NCBI GenBank assembly: GCA_963725415.1
Contig: CAVRZY010000224.1
Location: 1-37,174, forward strand
Source: CAVRZY01 sp963725415
GTDB taxonomy: Bacteria > Acidobacteriota > Terriglobia > Bryobacterales > Bryobacteraceae
Reading direction: 5' to 3'
Length of the DNA: 37,174 nucleotides
Below are positions 23,353 to 30,678 of the stretch, one piece after another. A program made the position numbers and the translations under genes. The first letter of the stretch is position 1; every line of letters starts with the position of its first letter. Below the pieces are notes generated by a model. That model saw only the letters and a program-made list of their open reading frames with translations, had not been told where the DNA came from and ran no database searches.

Positions 23353-24504
23353 TCACCGGATCGAGATCGTCTCCACGGCGAACTCCCTCACCGCCTCGGG
23401 GATCACGGTCACCCCCAAGCCGGGCTTGTTCGGAACTTCAATCATCCCGTCTTCTCCAGGACGGAGGCGCTCCTGGATGACGGCGTCCCGCAGCGGGTTT
23501 TCCGTCTGGTCGAACTCGAACATCACCGGCGGCCCGGCAATGGCCTCCGTCAGCGGCGGCACGGTGCTCATCCAGTGCAGGATGGCCGCAGTCCTCAACG
23601 CCGTGCCCCAGTTGTGAGGGATGAGACGAATGTGGTTGAGCCAGCACAGCCAGGAAAGGCGCCGCGCCCCGGTCAGTCCGACCAGCTCCACCTCCGGCTG
23701 GAGGATGTCCACCAACCTCGGTTGAATGTAGTCGCGCACAAGTTGGTCCACCGGGAGTGTTTCTCCGCCAGCCAGCGGTATCCTCAGCGAATCCTTCATG
23801 CGCCTGTAACCCACGAGGTCATTGGCCAGGATCGGCTCTTCCCACCACATCAGGTTGAATTCTTCCAGCCGCCTGCCCAGAGCCACCGCTGTACCCGCGT
23901 CGTACGCGCAGTTGGAATCCACCGCCAGCCCCACGCCTCCGCCGATCGCTTCTCTCACCGCGCCGACAACCTCCACATCCAGGTCGGGTCCGTACCCGAT
24001 CTTCATCTTCATGGCAGTGTAGCCCTGCGCCAGCCACCCGCGAGCTTCCTCCGCCAGGCCCGCCGCAAGGTCCTGCCTGTCCTTGCGATACAGGGCGGTC
24101 AGGTAGGGGCGCACACGGTCGCGGTACTTCTTGCCTAATAGGCTCCAGATGGGCTTACCCAGCGCCTGCCCGACGACATCCCACAGCGCCACATCCAATC
24201 CGCCCGCCGTGGGCTGCCCCGGGCGCTGCTGATCGAACGCCTCAGGGCGCATCTCGTCGTAAATCGCTTCTACCTCGAACGGTGAACGCCCGATAACCGC
24301 CTCCGAACAGTGCGGCACCACCTCCTTGGGAAAACCGCCGTCACCCCAACCAGTCAGCCCGGCATCCGTCGTCACTTCCACCAGGGTTGCGGTCCGCCGA
24401 TCAATCCAATTCAGCGACCATCCAAAGCGTTTGCCGAGACGCCCCTCCAGGCGATACACATTGACTCCGGTGATGCGCATCTCAGGTTTGTTCCAGTCGC
24501 CCAC
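23353..24504 (-). CDS. Enolase-superfamily enzyme (mandelate racemase/muconate lactonizing type)
   Basis: 383 residues from ATG 24504, with ATG 24480 (MRITGVNVYRLEG) as a likely alternative. It has the N-terminal capping domain, then a TIM barrel with K166-M-K168 (strand 2 base), metal ligands D196, E222 (in WWEEP) and E248 (in AGGE), and H297 (IPHNWGT) on strand 7. K168 plus H297, with a downstream Asp not clearly identified, suggests the mandelate-racemase or sugar-acid dehydratase side of the family. The enzyme takes a proton next to a carboxylate, often of aldonic or uronic acids. It sits 13 bases downstream of the GH127 gene on the same strand, so an operon using released sugars is plausible. 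Confidence 0.85.
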   Translation of the reverse strand: MGDWNKPEMRITGVNVYRLEGRLGKRFGWSLNWIDRRTATLVEVTTDAGLTGWGDGGFPKEVVPHCSEAVIGRSPFEVEAIYDEMRPEAFDQQRPGQPTAGGLDVALWDVVGQALGKPIWSLLGKKYRDRVRPYLTALYRKDRQDLAAGLAEEARGWLAQGYTAMKMKIGYGPDLDVEVVGAVREAIGGGVGLAVDSNCAYDAGTAVALGRRLEEFNLMWWEEPILANDLVGYRRMKDSLRIPLAGGETLPVDQLVRDYIQPRLVDILQPEVELVGLTGARRLSWLCWLNHIRLIPHNWGTALRTAAILHWMSTVPPLTEAIAGPPVMFEFDQTENPLRDAVIQERLRPGEDGMIEVPNKPGLGVTVIPEAVREFAVETISIR

Positions 24505-24517
24505 GTCGCCCCCCCGG

Positions 24518-26515
24518 CTAATAGACCACCGGCATGAAGACCGTCATGTAGGACATGCCGCGGTTTGCCCAGGCGTAAAAGGGAATCAGCTTGATCTCGA
24601 TCGTTTGCTTTCCTGCCGGACGGAATGTGCGGTACAACAGGCCTGTCCAGTCGCCCTGCGGGATGCGATATGCCGTTCCCTCAAGCACCGCCACACCACC
24701 CAACAGGCCCGGTTCCATCTTCGGCCGCAGCCGCATATTGGCGGGCAGCGCAACTTCCATCATCCCCCCCACGCCGGCAGACAGATCTGGAGATTCCAGC
24801 GCGTACACAACAGGGCCTCGCATGACCGCTGCCTGCCCCACCAGGGTCTCCACGTAGGGATTCGCCTGCACCAGGCGCGGCGCCATCGAAAACTGTAGCT
24901 CGACTACATCGCCGGCCTTCCACTTGCGCCGTACTTCGGCATAGCTTCCCGCAGCTCCCGGCCGCGCTGCGCCTCCGTTCACTCGGATGGTCGCGCCGTT
25001 TTCCCACGCTGGGATGCGCAGTCGAAGCCCAAACTCGCCCTCTGGCGCCTGCTCGAGCCTGAAGCGAACCGCGCCATCCCAGGGGTACTCGCTTTCCTGC
25101 TGGATCGCGAGCTTGCCGCCCTGGAATTCCGTGGCCATGCTGTTCGCTCCGTACAAGTGGACCCACAACGCTTCGCTCGACTTGCTGTAAGCCCAACCTT
25201 GCAGCTCGGCGATCGTGCGGGCGATGTTCGTGGGGCAACAGTAACAAGGAAGAATGGCAGAGCGCAGCGGCGGATCCTGTCTGCGGATCACTCGCGGTAG
25301 CTCTTCGCCGTGGCGCCGCAGGGGATTGTTGTAGTAGAAACCTGTTCCGTCCACGTTCACCCCACCCAGCATGCTGTTGTAGAGCACCAGTTCCATGATG
25401 TCGGCATACTTGGGATCGCCGCTCAGTGAAAGCAGTCGCCAGTTCCACATGGCGTTGGCGATGTTGGCGCAGGTCTCCGTGTAAGCCAAGCGGAGTGGGA
25501 GCTCATAGCTGTTCCCGTAGGCCTCGTGCACGTTTTCGCCATGCCGCCCAGCGCCCCTGTAGAGATTCCCCACCGCGCCCGTGATGTACATCTTCTTGGT
25601 CGCCATGTCCGTCCAGATGCGCTCGACGGCATCCAGCAACGCTCTTTCACCCGTCTCCGCGTAGACGTCCGTGGCCCCGGCATATAGGTAGTTTGCGGTC
25701 ACGGCGTGCCCCACCGCTTCGCTCTCCTGCCGCAAAGCAACGCGTGTCTGATTCTGGTCCGAGCCCCCGGGCCGCGACCCGCGCATATCCACGAACGTGC
25801 CGGCCAGCTTGAGATATTTCGGGTTGCGCGTGGTTCGGTACAACTCGGCAGCGCCCATGATGTTCGATGGGTTGAAGCCGAAGTGCGCCAGCTCTGGAGG
25901 GCGTGGATCGAACACCGTATGCAAGTAATCGGCAACCCTTACGGCGATGTCGAGAAACTCGCGCTTGCCCGTCGAGCGGTAGTGCACGTTGGCGGCCGTC
26001 ATCAGGTGTCCCATGTTGTAGAGTTCGTGATTCTGGAGATTCTGCCAGCGTTTTGCGCCCTTCAGGCCGATCGGCGTTGAAAGGTAACCATCGGGTTCCT
26101 GGGCCTTGGCGAACGTGCCGATCATCTGGTCCATCCGCTTCATCAGATCTGGATCCTTGGTGACCGAGTAAATCGCCGCCAGCGCCTCGACGTACTTGTA
26201 CACGTCGCCGTCGCTCCACCAGTTCAGCCGCTTCACGCCGCCGGTGTCTTGAGACTGGCCAGTGGCCAAAAGGAAGCTGGCGTATTGCGCACCGTTCTGC
26301 GGGCTCTCGATCGCCTCCCAAATCGCGGGGAGGATTGTGCTGCGGTTCACTTCGTACCAGCGCCCCCAGAACCCTCCCTTCCAGCGCACTTCATCGATGT
26401 TCAGGTTCTTCAGGGAGGCATGCGGGCTCCGCCAGTTCGCCACCACGGCGCGGTCCGCGGCGAGCGCCATCAGACACCCGCCTAGACAAATCAGAACTGC
26501 CGCCTTCGCCATCAT
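24518..26515 (-). CDS. Exported GH127 beta-L-arabinofuranosidase-like enzyme
   Basis: 665 residues. ATG 26515 follows GGGGGAGG. A signal peptide covers residues about 1-20 (VLICLGGCLMALAA). The protein has the GH127 (DUF1680) alpha/alpha-barrel: E331 in HEAYGNSYELP fits the acid/base, E347 and C349 (YTETCANIANAMWNW) with C426-C427 (CYCCPTN) fit the zinc site and cysteine nucleophile known from HypBA1. All are present, so activity on beta-L-arabinofuranosides or related sugars is likely. The start overlaps the stop of a 47-aa gene by ATGA-type overlap. The downstream enolase-superfamily gene may process the product. Confidence 0.9.
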   Translation of the reverse strand: MMAKAAVLICLGGCLMALAADRAVVANWRSPHASLKNLNIDEVRWKGGFWGRWYEVNRSTILPAIWEAIESPQNGAQYASFLLATGQSQDTGGVKRLNWWSDGDVYKYVEALAAIYSVTKDPDLMKRMDQMIGTFAKAQEPDGYLSTPIGLKGAKRWQNLQNHELYNMGHLMTAANVHYRSTGKREFLDIAVRVADYLHTVFDPRPPELAHFGFNPSNIMGAAELYRTTRNPKYLKLAGTFVDMRGSRPGGSDQNQTRVALRQESEAVGHAVTANYLYAGATDVYAETGERALLDAVERIWTDMATKKMYITGAVGNLYRGAGRHGENVHEAYGNSYELPLRLAYTETCANIANAMWNWRLLSLSGDPKYADIMELVLYNSMLGGVNVDGTGFYYNNPLRRHGEELPRVIRRQDPPLRSAILPCYCCPTNIARTIAELQGWAYSKSSEALWVHLYGANSMATEFQGGKLAIQQESEYPWDGAVRFRLEQAPEGEFGLRLRIPAWENGATIRVNGGAARPGAAGSYAEVRRKWKAGDVVELQFSMAPRLVQANPYVETLVGQAAVMRGPVVYALESPDLSAGVGGMMEVALPANMRLRPKMEPGLLGGVAVLEGTAYRIPQGDWTGLLYRTFRPAGKQTIEIKLIPFYAWANRGMSYMTVFMPVVY

Positions 26516-26655
26516 CCTCCCCCTTTGGACTCGAGATAGATTTTCAGCTTCTCACTGGCCGCGGCATCGTCCACTGCTCGCAGATGTTCCAGCAGACGCC
26601 TTCCCAGGCGTCGCTCCACCTCACGCACGGCGGGCCGGCCTGCCATGTTTGTCAT
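26512..26655 (-). CDS. 47-aa hypothetical protein coupled to the GH127 gene
   Basis: ATG 26655 follows an excellent ribosome site (GGAGGAG). The product begins MTNMAGRPAVREVERRLGRR and ends KIYLESKGGG. The stop (TGA 26512-26514) overlaps the GH127 start by 3 bases, which indicates translational coupling. The peptide is one or two amphipathic helices, rich in Arg/Glu. No family recognised. Its SD lies inside the previous small gene, and the two genes overlap in different frames at 26621-26655. Confidence 0.5.
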   Translation of the reverse strand: MTNMAGRPAVREVERRLGRRLLEHLRAVDDAAASEKLKIYLESKGGG

Positions 26656-26767
26656 CTCTCCTCCAGCTCTCCTTAAGCGCCTCAAAGATCTCCCCCAGCG
26701 CCCGGTCAAGCATGCCGACAAAACCCAGATAGAAGCCGATGCACCGGCGCCAATCGTCGTCCGACAT
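26621..26767 (-). CDS. 48-aa hypothetical protein
   Basis: ATG 26767 to TGA 26621-26623, product MSDDDWRRCIGFYLGFVGML followed by DRALGEIFEALKESWRRDD. A hydrophobic-amphipathic helix with Trp/Phe then a charged helix, sensible for a real small protein. No strong ribosome site is seen before the start. It overlaps the following 47-aa gene by 35 bases in another frame. The region 26768-26881 upstream holds no gene I can support. Confidence 0.35.
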   Translation of the reverse strand: MSDDDWRRCIGFYLGFVGMLDRALGEIFEALKESWRRDDKHGRPARRA

Positions 26768-26881
26768 GTGACCCGTGTCGTGAAAGGGCCATTTCGTTGA
26801 CCTTGCCGGCGGGACTTCTGCTCCGGTCGAAACCCGTCTTGGGGTAGCGGTCGGCTCGGCGGCGCCTCGCGGTCACCGACC

Positions 26882-27142
26882 TCAGACGCCTGGCCCGGCT
26901 AAGCCCAGCAGGCTCTTGGCCTCGTCAAACGAGACAGTTTCCGTCTGCCGCGCACGCGCCTCTAGAAACTTCATTAGCGCTCGGTTCTGCCGCGCCAGTT
27001 CGACCTCACGATTGAAGTCGTCAATCTCGGCCAGGATGAACTCCTCGCCTTCGGGCGACCTCAAGATGACGTTCTCTCGACGTGCCCGCTGTAGGAGCGT
27101 ATGAACGCTCCTGGCGCGTCGTGAAATCGTGATCGTCTTCAT
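26882..27142 (-). CDS. Antitoxin of a toxin-antitoxin pair
   Basis: 86 residues from ATG 27142. The N-terminus (MKTITISRRARSVHTLLQRA) and RRENVILRSPEGEEFILAEI are typical of Phd/YefM-like or AbrB-type antitoxins that clamp DNA, and the C-terminal helix (FNREVELARQNRALMKFLEA) would wrap the toxin. The start overlaps the toxin stop by 4 bases (ATGA). The antitoxin is second in the operon, the reverse of the usual order. It neutralises the toxin and probably represses the operon. Confidence 0.65.
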   Translation of the reverse strand: MKTITISRRARSVHTLLQRARRENVILRSPEGEEFILAEIDDFNREVELARQNRALMKFLEARARQTETVSFDEAKSLLGLAGPGV

Positions 27143-27441
27143 AGTTGGAACTCCTCACCCCGAACGAACAAGCGATTCCCACGCTTGTGCCCGACTGCCA
27201 CAATCTTGACCAGCGCCCTCCTCGCGTCGATGTCGTAGAACACCCGGAAACGCTCGGCCCTGAGTTCCCTCTCCGCCAGCCGGTTCGGCCTCAGCTTCTT
27301 GTTGTTTCTCGTCTCGCGGCCAGGCTCATGCTTCAGGCACGATTCAATCTCGTTCAGGATCCACCTTCGGTCCCGCTTGTTGTACGTGCGCAGGTCGCCG
27401 ATCACCTCCGGCGTGAACCTGATCTCGAACATGCTCCGCAT
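27139..27441 (-). CDS. RelE/ParE-superfamily toxin
   Basis: 100 residues from ATG 27441, or 97 from ATG 27432 (MFEIRFTPEVIGDLRTYNKR). The order strand, helix pair (RDRRWILNEIESCLKHEPGR), then NKKLRPNRLAERELRAERFR, FYDIDARRALVKIVAVGHKR matches RelE/ParE toxins, with C-terminal Arg/Lys/His residues suited to RNA cleavage or gyrase binding. RelE acts on ribosome-bound mRNA, ParE on gyrase; I cannot choose. It precedes the antitoxin, as in HigBA modules. Confidence 0.75.
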   Translation of the reverse strand: MRSMFEIRFTPEVIGDLRTYNKRDRRWILNEIESCLKHEPGRETRNNKKLRPNRLAERELRAERFRVFYDIDARRALVKIVAVGHKRGNRLFVRGEEFQL

Positions 27442-27443
27442 TC

Positions 27444-27452
27444 ATTGTATCA
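27444..27452 (-). promoter_or_regulatory. Extended -10 promoter candidate of the toxin-antitoxin operon
   Basis: On the minus strand TGATACAAT fits TGn-TACAAT just before the toxin start codons. Transcription would begin near 27437, so ATG 27432 would be almost leaderless and ATG 27441 would lie upstream of the start of RNA. This favours 27432 if the promoter is real. A 6-base inverted repeat (GCCAGC/GCTGGC, 27453-27473) next to it might be an operator. Confidence 0.35.
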
Positions 27453-27630
27453 GCCAGCACCGTGCACGCTGGCGGCCTACTGACGTGGGCATCACCTGCC
27501 CGTGCCTTCTCGCAGGTCGGCTACGTGCCGTGGTTGTGGTTAGAAGACCCGCACGTAGGCCGCGGCCTTCGCTGCCCACGGTGGGGGCGGACGGCCTTCC
27601 CGCCCTGGGCCCGCGCCCAGACCGAGGCAT

Positions 27631-27659
27631 TTGACACCCCGCCCCGGCCGCGCTACAGT
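27631..27659 (+). promoter_or_regulatory. Sigma-70-type promoter of the isc operon
   Basis: A perfect TTGACA (27631-27636), a 17-base spacer and TACAGT (27654-27659). Transcription would begin near 27666, inside the IscR-type palindrome, and about 19 bases before the iscR ATG. Confidence 0.65.
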
Positions 27660-27661
27660 AG

Positions 27662-27686
27662 ATATTGGACCGGAACGGTCCGATAT
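27662..27686. promoter_or_regulatory. IscR type-1-like operator overlapping the transcription start and the iscR start codon
   Basis: A 25-base palindrome: arm ATATTGGACCG (27662-27672), centre GAA, arm CGGTCCGATAT (27676-27686), with one mismatched pair. Its form ATA-n3-GACC-n5-GGTC-n3-TAT has the same length and core as the known E. coli IscR type-1 site (ATA...GACT...AGTC...TAT). Located directly after the -10 box, binding would block transcription. It overlaps the A and T of the iscR ATG. Confidence 0.65.
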
Positions 27687-28119
27687 GCTCCGGCTCACCA
27701 GAAAAGCCGACTACGGGCTGATCGCCGCCAAGCACTTGGCGGAACGCCGCGCCTCCAGCGCCAAAGAGATCGCCAACTGCTACGGTATCCCCCTGCCGCT
27801 GCTGGCCAAGGTGCTACAGAAGCTGGCACGCCAGGGGCTGCTCGCCTCCACGCACGGCACCAATGGCGGCTACAAGCTGGCCCGCGATCCGCGCGCCATC
27901 ACCGCCCTGGAGGTCATCCGCGCCATCGACGGGCCCACCATCCTGACCTCCTGCTCGACCCGGGCCGGCGCCTGCTACCACTCGGGCCGGTGCAGCGTCC
28001 GGAAGCCGCTGCGCCAGATCCAGCTCAGAATCCTACAGGTACTGGACAGCATCACTATAGCGGAGATGCAAGAGGAGCCGGAGCCAGGGGAGCGTTTACA
28101 GGTGTTGAGTGCCAGGTAA
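27685..28119 (+). CDS. iscR: Rrf2-family Fe-S regulator IscR
   Basis: 144 residues from ATG 27685. Residues 1-80 form the winged-helix DNA-binding domain (RLTRKADYGLIAAKHLAERR; LLAKVLQKLARQGLLASTHG; NGGYKLARDPRAITALEVIR). The Fe-S cluster cysteines are C90, C97 and C103 (C-x6-C-x5-C; E. coli IscR has x5/x5), followed by a dimer helix. IscR with a [2Fe-2S] cluster represses the isc operon, and loss of the cluster relieves it. Position as first gene of a complete isc set and the palindrome at its start support IscR rather than NsrR. A longer reading from 27631 is rejected because it would start in the -35 box. No clear Shine-Dalgarno is visible. Confidence 0.88.
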   Translation: MLRLTRKADYGLIAAKHLAERRASSAKEIANCYGIPLPLLAKVLQKLARQGLLASTHGTNGGYKLARDPRAITALEVIRAIDGPTILTSCSTRAGACYHSGRCSVRKPLRQIQLRILQVLDSITIAEMQEEPEPGERLQVLSAR

Positions 28120-28125
28120 GGAGTC

Positions 28126-29313
28126 ATGAAGACGCCGATTTACATGGACTATCACGCTACCACCCCGGTGGACCCGCGCGTGCTCTCAGCGATGCTGCCG
28201 TACTTCAGCGAAAAGTTCGGAAACGCGGCCAGCCGCAATCACTCCTTCGGCTGGGAAGCCAAAGAGGCCGTTGACCGTGCCCGCCGCCAGATTGCCGATC
28301 TGATCGGCGCTACTCCCGAAGAGATCATCTTTACCAGCGGGGCCACCGAGTCCGACAACCTGGCTATCAAAGGCGTGGCGGAAATGTACGCCGAGCGAGG
28401 CAACCACATCATCACCGCCCCCACCGAGCACAAAGCCGTGCTCGACACCTGCAAGAAGCTGGCCAAGCGCGGCTGCCAGATCACCTATCTCCCCGTCCAA
28501 TCCAGCGGCCTCATCGACCTGGACCAACTGCGCCAGGCCATCACCGACAAGACCATCCTCATCACCATCATGCACGCCAACAACGAGATCGGCGTGCTCC
28601 AGCCCATCGCCGAGATTGGCAGGATCGCCCGCGAGCGCGGCGTGTTGTTTCATACTGACGCCACCCAATCAGTCGGCAAGGTCCCCGTCGATGTCAACCG
28701 CGACAACATTGACCTCCTCTCCCTGAGCGGCCACAAAATTTACGGGCCCAAGGGCATCGGCGCCCTCTATGTCCGCCGCAAGAACCCGCGGGTGCAGATC
28801 GCCTCCCAGATGGACGGCGGCGGTCACGAGCGTGGCATGCGCTCGGGCACCCTCAACGTCACCGGAATCGTGGGCCTGGGCGAGGCCTGCGCCATCTGCC
28901 AGCGCGAGATGCCCGAAGAGTCACAGCGCCTGGCCAGCCTGCGCGACCGCCTCAAAGACCGCCTGCTGGCCGAGTTGGAAGAGGTCTACATCAACGGCAC
29001 GATGGACAGCCGCCTCCCCAACAACCTCAACATGAGCTTCAACTACGTCGAGGGCGAATCCCTGCTGATGGGCATCAAGGATGTCGCCGTCTCCAGCGGT
29101 TCGGCCTGCACTTCGGCCACCCTCGAACCCAGCTATGTCCTGAAAGCCCTCGGCGTCAGCGACGAGCTGGCCCATACCTCCATCCGCTTCGGGCTCGGCC
29201 GCTTCAACACCGCCGAAGAAGTCGATTACGTCGCCGGGCGCGTCGTCGAAGCAGTCAACAAGCTCGAGAGCTCTCACCTCTCTGGGAAATGGCCAAAGCA
29301 GGCGTGGATCTGA
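28126..29313 (+). CDS. iscS: Cysteine desulfurase IscS
   Basis: 395 residues from ATG 28126, preceded by AAGGAG. PLP enzyme of aminotransferase class V. Key residues: the PLP lysine K204 in SGHKIYGPKG, H-bonding H101-K region (APTEHKAVLD), D178 and Q181 (HTDATQSVGK), and the persulfide cysteine C328 in SSGSACTS. It removes sulfur from L-cysteine and passes it to IscU. Length is close to E. coli IscS (404), and the C-terminus (SSHLSGKWPKQAWI) is a little unusual in sequence. Operon spacing: 6 bases after iscR and 35 bases before iscU. Confidence 0.95.
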   Translation: MKTPIYMDYHATTPVDPRVLSAMLPYFSEKFGNAASRNHSFGWEAKEAVDRARRQIADLIGATPEEIIFTSGATESDNLAIKGVAEMYAERGNHIITAPTEHKAVLDTCKKLAKRGCQITYLPVQSSGLIDLDQLRQAITDKTILITIMHANNEIGVLQPIAEIGRIARERGVLFHTDATQSVGKVPVDVNRDNIDLLSLSGHKIYGPKGIGALYVRRKNPRVQIASQMDGGGHERGMRSGTLNVTGIVGLGEACAICQREMPEESQRLASLRDRLKDRLLAELEEVYINGTMDSRLPNNLNMSFNYVEGESLLMGIKDVAVSSGSACTSATLEPSYVLKALGVSDELAHTSIRFGLGRFNTAEEVDYVAGRVVEAVNKLESSHLSGKWPKQAWI

Positions 29314-29348
29314 AGAAGACGCACTGGGTCGCGGAGTAGGGGATCGCC

Positions 29349-29738
29349 ATGGCTTACTCGACCAAGGTTCTGGACCATTACGAAAACCCCCGCAACGTCG
29401 GCTCGCTCGATAAGAACGACCCCAGAGTCGGCACCGGCATGGTCGGCGCACCGGCTTGCGGCGACGTCATGAAGCTCCAGATCAAGGTCAACGAGCAAAG
29501 CGGCGTTATCGCAGACGCCAAGTTCAAGACCTTCGGCTGCGGCAGCGCCATCGCCAGCTCTTCGCTGGCCACCGAATGGGTCAAGGGCAAAACCCTCGAT
29601 GAAGCCCTCGAGATCAAAAACACCGACATCGTCAACGAATTGAGCCTGCCGCCGGTCAAGATCCATTGCTCGGTCCTGGCCGAAGACGCCATCAAAGCGG
29701 CCATCGAGGATTACAAGAAGAAGCATGCGGAGCGCTGA
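29349..29738 (+). CDS. iscU: Fe-S cluster scaffold IscU
   Basis: 129 residues from ATG 29349. The three cluster-binding cysteines are C37 (PACGDVM), C64 (TFGCGSAIAS) and C107 (KIHCSVLAE), with D39 next to the first. L-P-P-V-K at 100-104 is the binding peptide for the HscA chaperone, so this IscU matches the hscA downstream. It accepts sulfur from IscS and iron to build a [2Fe-2S] cluster and hands it on. Its stop is one base before the iscA start (TGAGATG). Confidence 0.95.
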   Translation: MAYSTKVLDHYENPRNVGSLDKNDPRVGTGMVGAPACGDVMKLQIKVNEQSGVIADAKFKTFGCGSAIASSSLATEWVKGKTLDEALEIKNTDIVNELSLPPVKIHCSVLAEDAIKAAIEDYKKKHAER

Positions 29739-29739
29739 G

Positions 29740-30060
29740 ATGATCAACGTGACACCGAAAGCCATCCAGAAGATCAAAGAGGCCTTCGCCAAACAGGGCG
29801 TCAGCGGAGGGCTGCGCCTGGGGGTGCAAGGCGGCGGCTGCTCCGGCCTCAGCTATCTGGTCAAGTTTGAGCCGCAGGAGCGGCCCAGGGACAACGTCTA
29901 CGAATTCGACGGTATCAAGATCTTCATCGACCCGAAGAGCCTCGTCTACTTGGACGGCATGACGCTGGACTACAAAGAGTCCCTCCTCCACTCCGGCTTC
30001 GCCTTCGAGAACCCCAACGCCCAAAAAAGCTGCGGCTGCGGCACCTCCTTTTCTGCATGA
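29740..30060 (+). CDS. iscA: A-type Fe-S carrier IscA
   Basis: 106 residues from ATG 29740; an in-frame ATG 29725 inside iscU is less likely. The A-type cysteines are C34 (GGGCSGLSY) and the C-terminal C-G-C-G pair, near positions 98 and 100. The fold is that of HesB/IscA beta proteins. It carries Fe-S clusters to target enzymes such as aconitase and IspG. The stop overlaps the hscB start (ATGA), so the two are translated together. Confidence 0.93.
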   Translation: MINVTPKAIQKIKEAFAKQGVSGGLRLGVQGGGCSGLSYLVKFEPQERPRDNVYEFDGIKIFIDPKSLVYLDGMTLDYKESLLHSGFAFENPNAQKSCGCGTSFSA

Positions 30061-30677
30061 CCGACATCGCGCACTGCTGGCATTGCGGCAACCCCGCCGC
30101 CGAATCTCTTTTCTGCAAATTCTGCAACAGCCTCCAGCAACCGACCCCCGACTACTACCAGTTCTTCGGCCTTCCACGCCGGCTCAGCCTCGACCCTGAC
30201 GACCTCCAGAAGCGCTTCTACAGCCTCAGCCGGCAGCTACACCCGGACCTGTTTTCGCGCGCCACACCCACCGACCGCCAATACTCGCTGGAAGCCACGG
30301 CCATTCTCAACGACGCCTACCGCGTTCTCCGCGACCCGGTCGCCCGCGCCGAGTACGTCCTCAAGGAGCAAGGATTCCAGGTCAGCCAGCAGAAGCCCAA
30401 AGACGTTCCCCCGGAACTCCTCGAAGAGGTCTTTGAACTGAACATGCTCCTCGAAGAACTGCGCAGCGGCGACTCCTCCGTGGGCCCGCAGTTGGAGGCC
30501 GCACACCGCAAGTTCGCGGCCCTTCGCCAGGAGGCCGACGCCGAACTCGAGCGCCTCTTCCAGCAGTACGACGGCACGGCCGACCCCAAGCTCTTCACCG
30601 ATATCCGCAGCCTGCTCATCCGCCGCCGCTACATCGAAAACCTCATCCAGCAGGTGGAAAAGGAACTCGCTCCCTGA
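30057..30677 (+). CDS. hscB: J-domain co-chaperone HscB with N-terminal zinc finger
   Basis: 206 residues, longer than E. coli HscB (171). Residues 7-23 form a four-cysteine zinc motif (C7-W-H-C10 ... C20-K-F-C23), followed by the J-domain (YYQFFGLPRRLSLDPDDLQK; RQLHPDLF with the His-Pro-Asp that activates Hsp70 ATPase; LNDAYRVLRDPVARAEYVL) and the C-terminal helical IscU-binding domain (LEEVFELNMLLEEL). The tetracysteine N-terminus is a feature of human HSCB and of some bacteria. It recruits IscU to HscA. The start overlaps iscA by 4 bases, and hscA begins one base after the stop. Confidence 0.9.
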   Translation: MTDIAHCWHCGNPAAESLFCKFCNSLQQPTPDYYQFFGLPRRLSLDPDDLQKRFYSLSRQLHPDLFSRATPTDRQYSLEATAILNDAYRVLRDPVARAEYVLKEQGFQVSQQKPKDVPPELLEEVFELNMLLEELRSGDSSVGPQLEAAHRKFAALRQEADAELERLFQQYDGTADPKLFTDIRSLLIRRRYIENLIQQVEKELAP

Positions 30678-30678
30678 C

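Noticed and set aside
27462..28274. 270-codon + strand frame overlapping iscR
   Set aside because: It starts before the promoter, overlaps iscR and iscS in another frame and has shadow composition.
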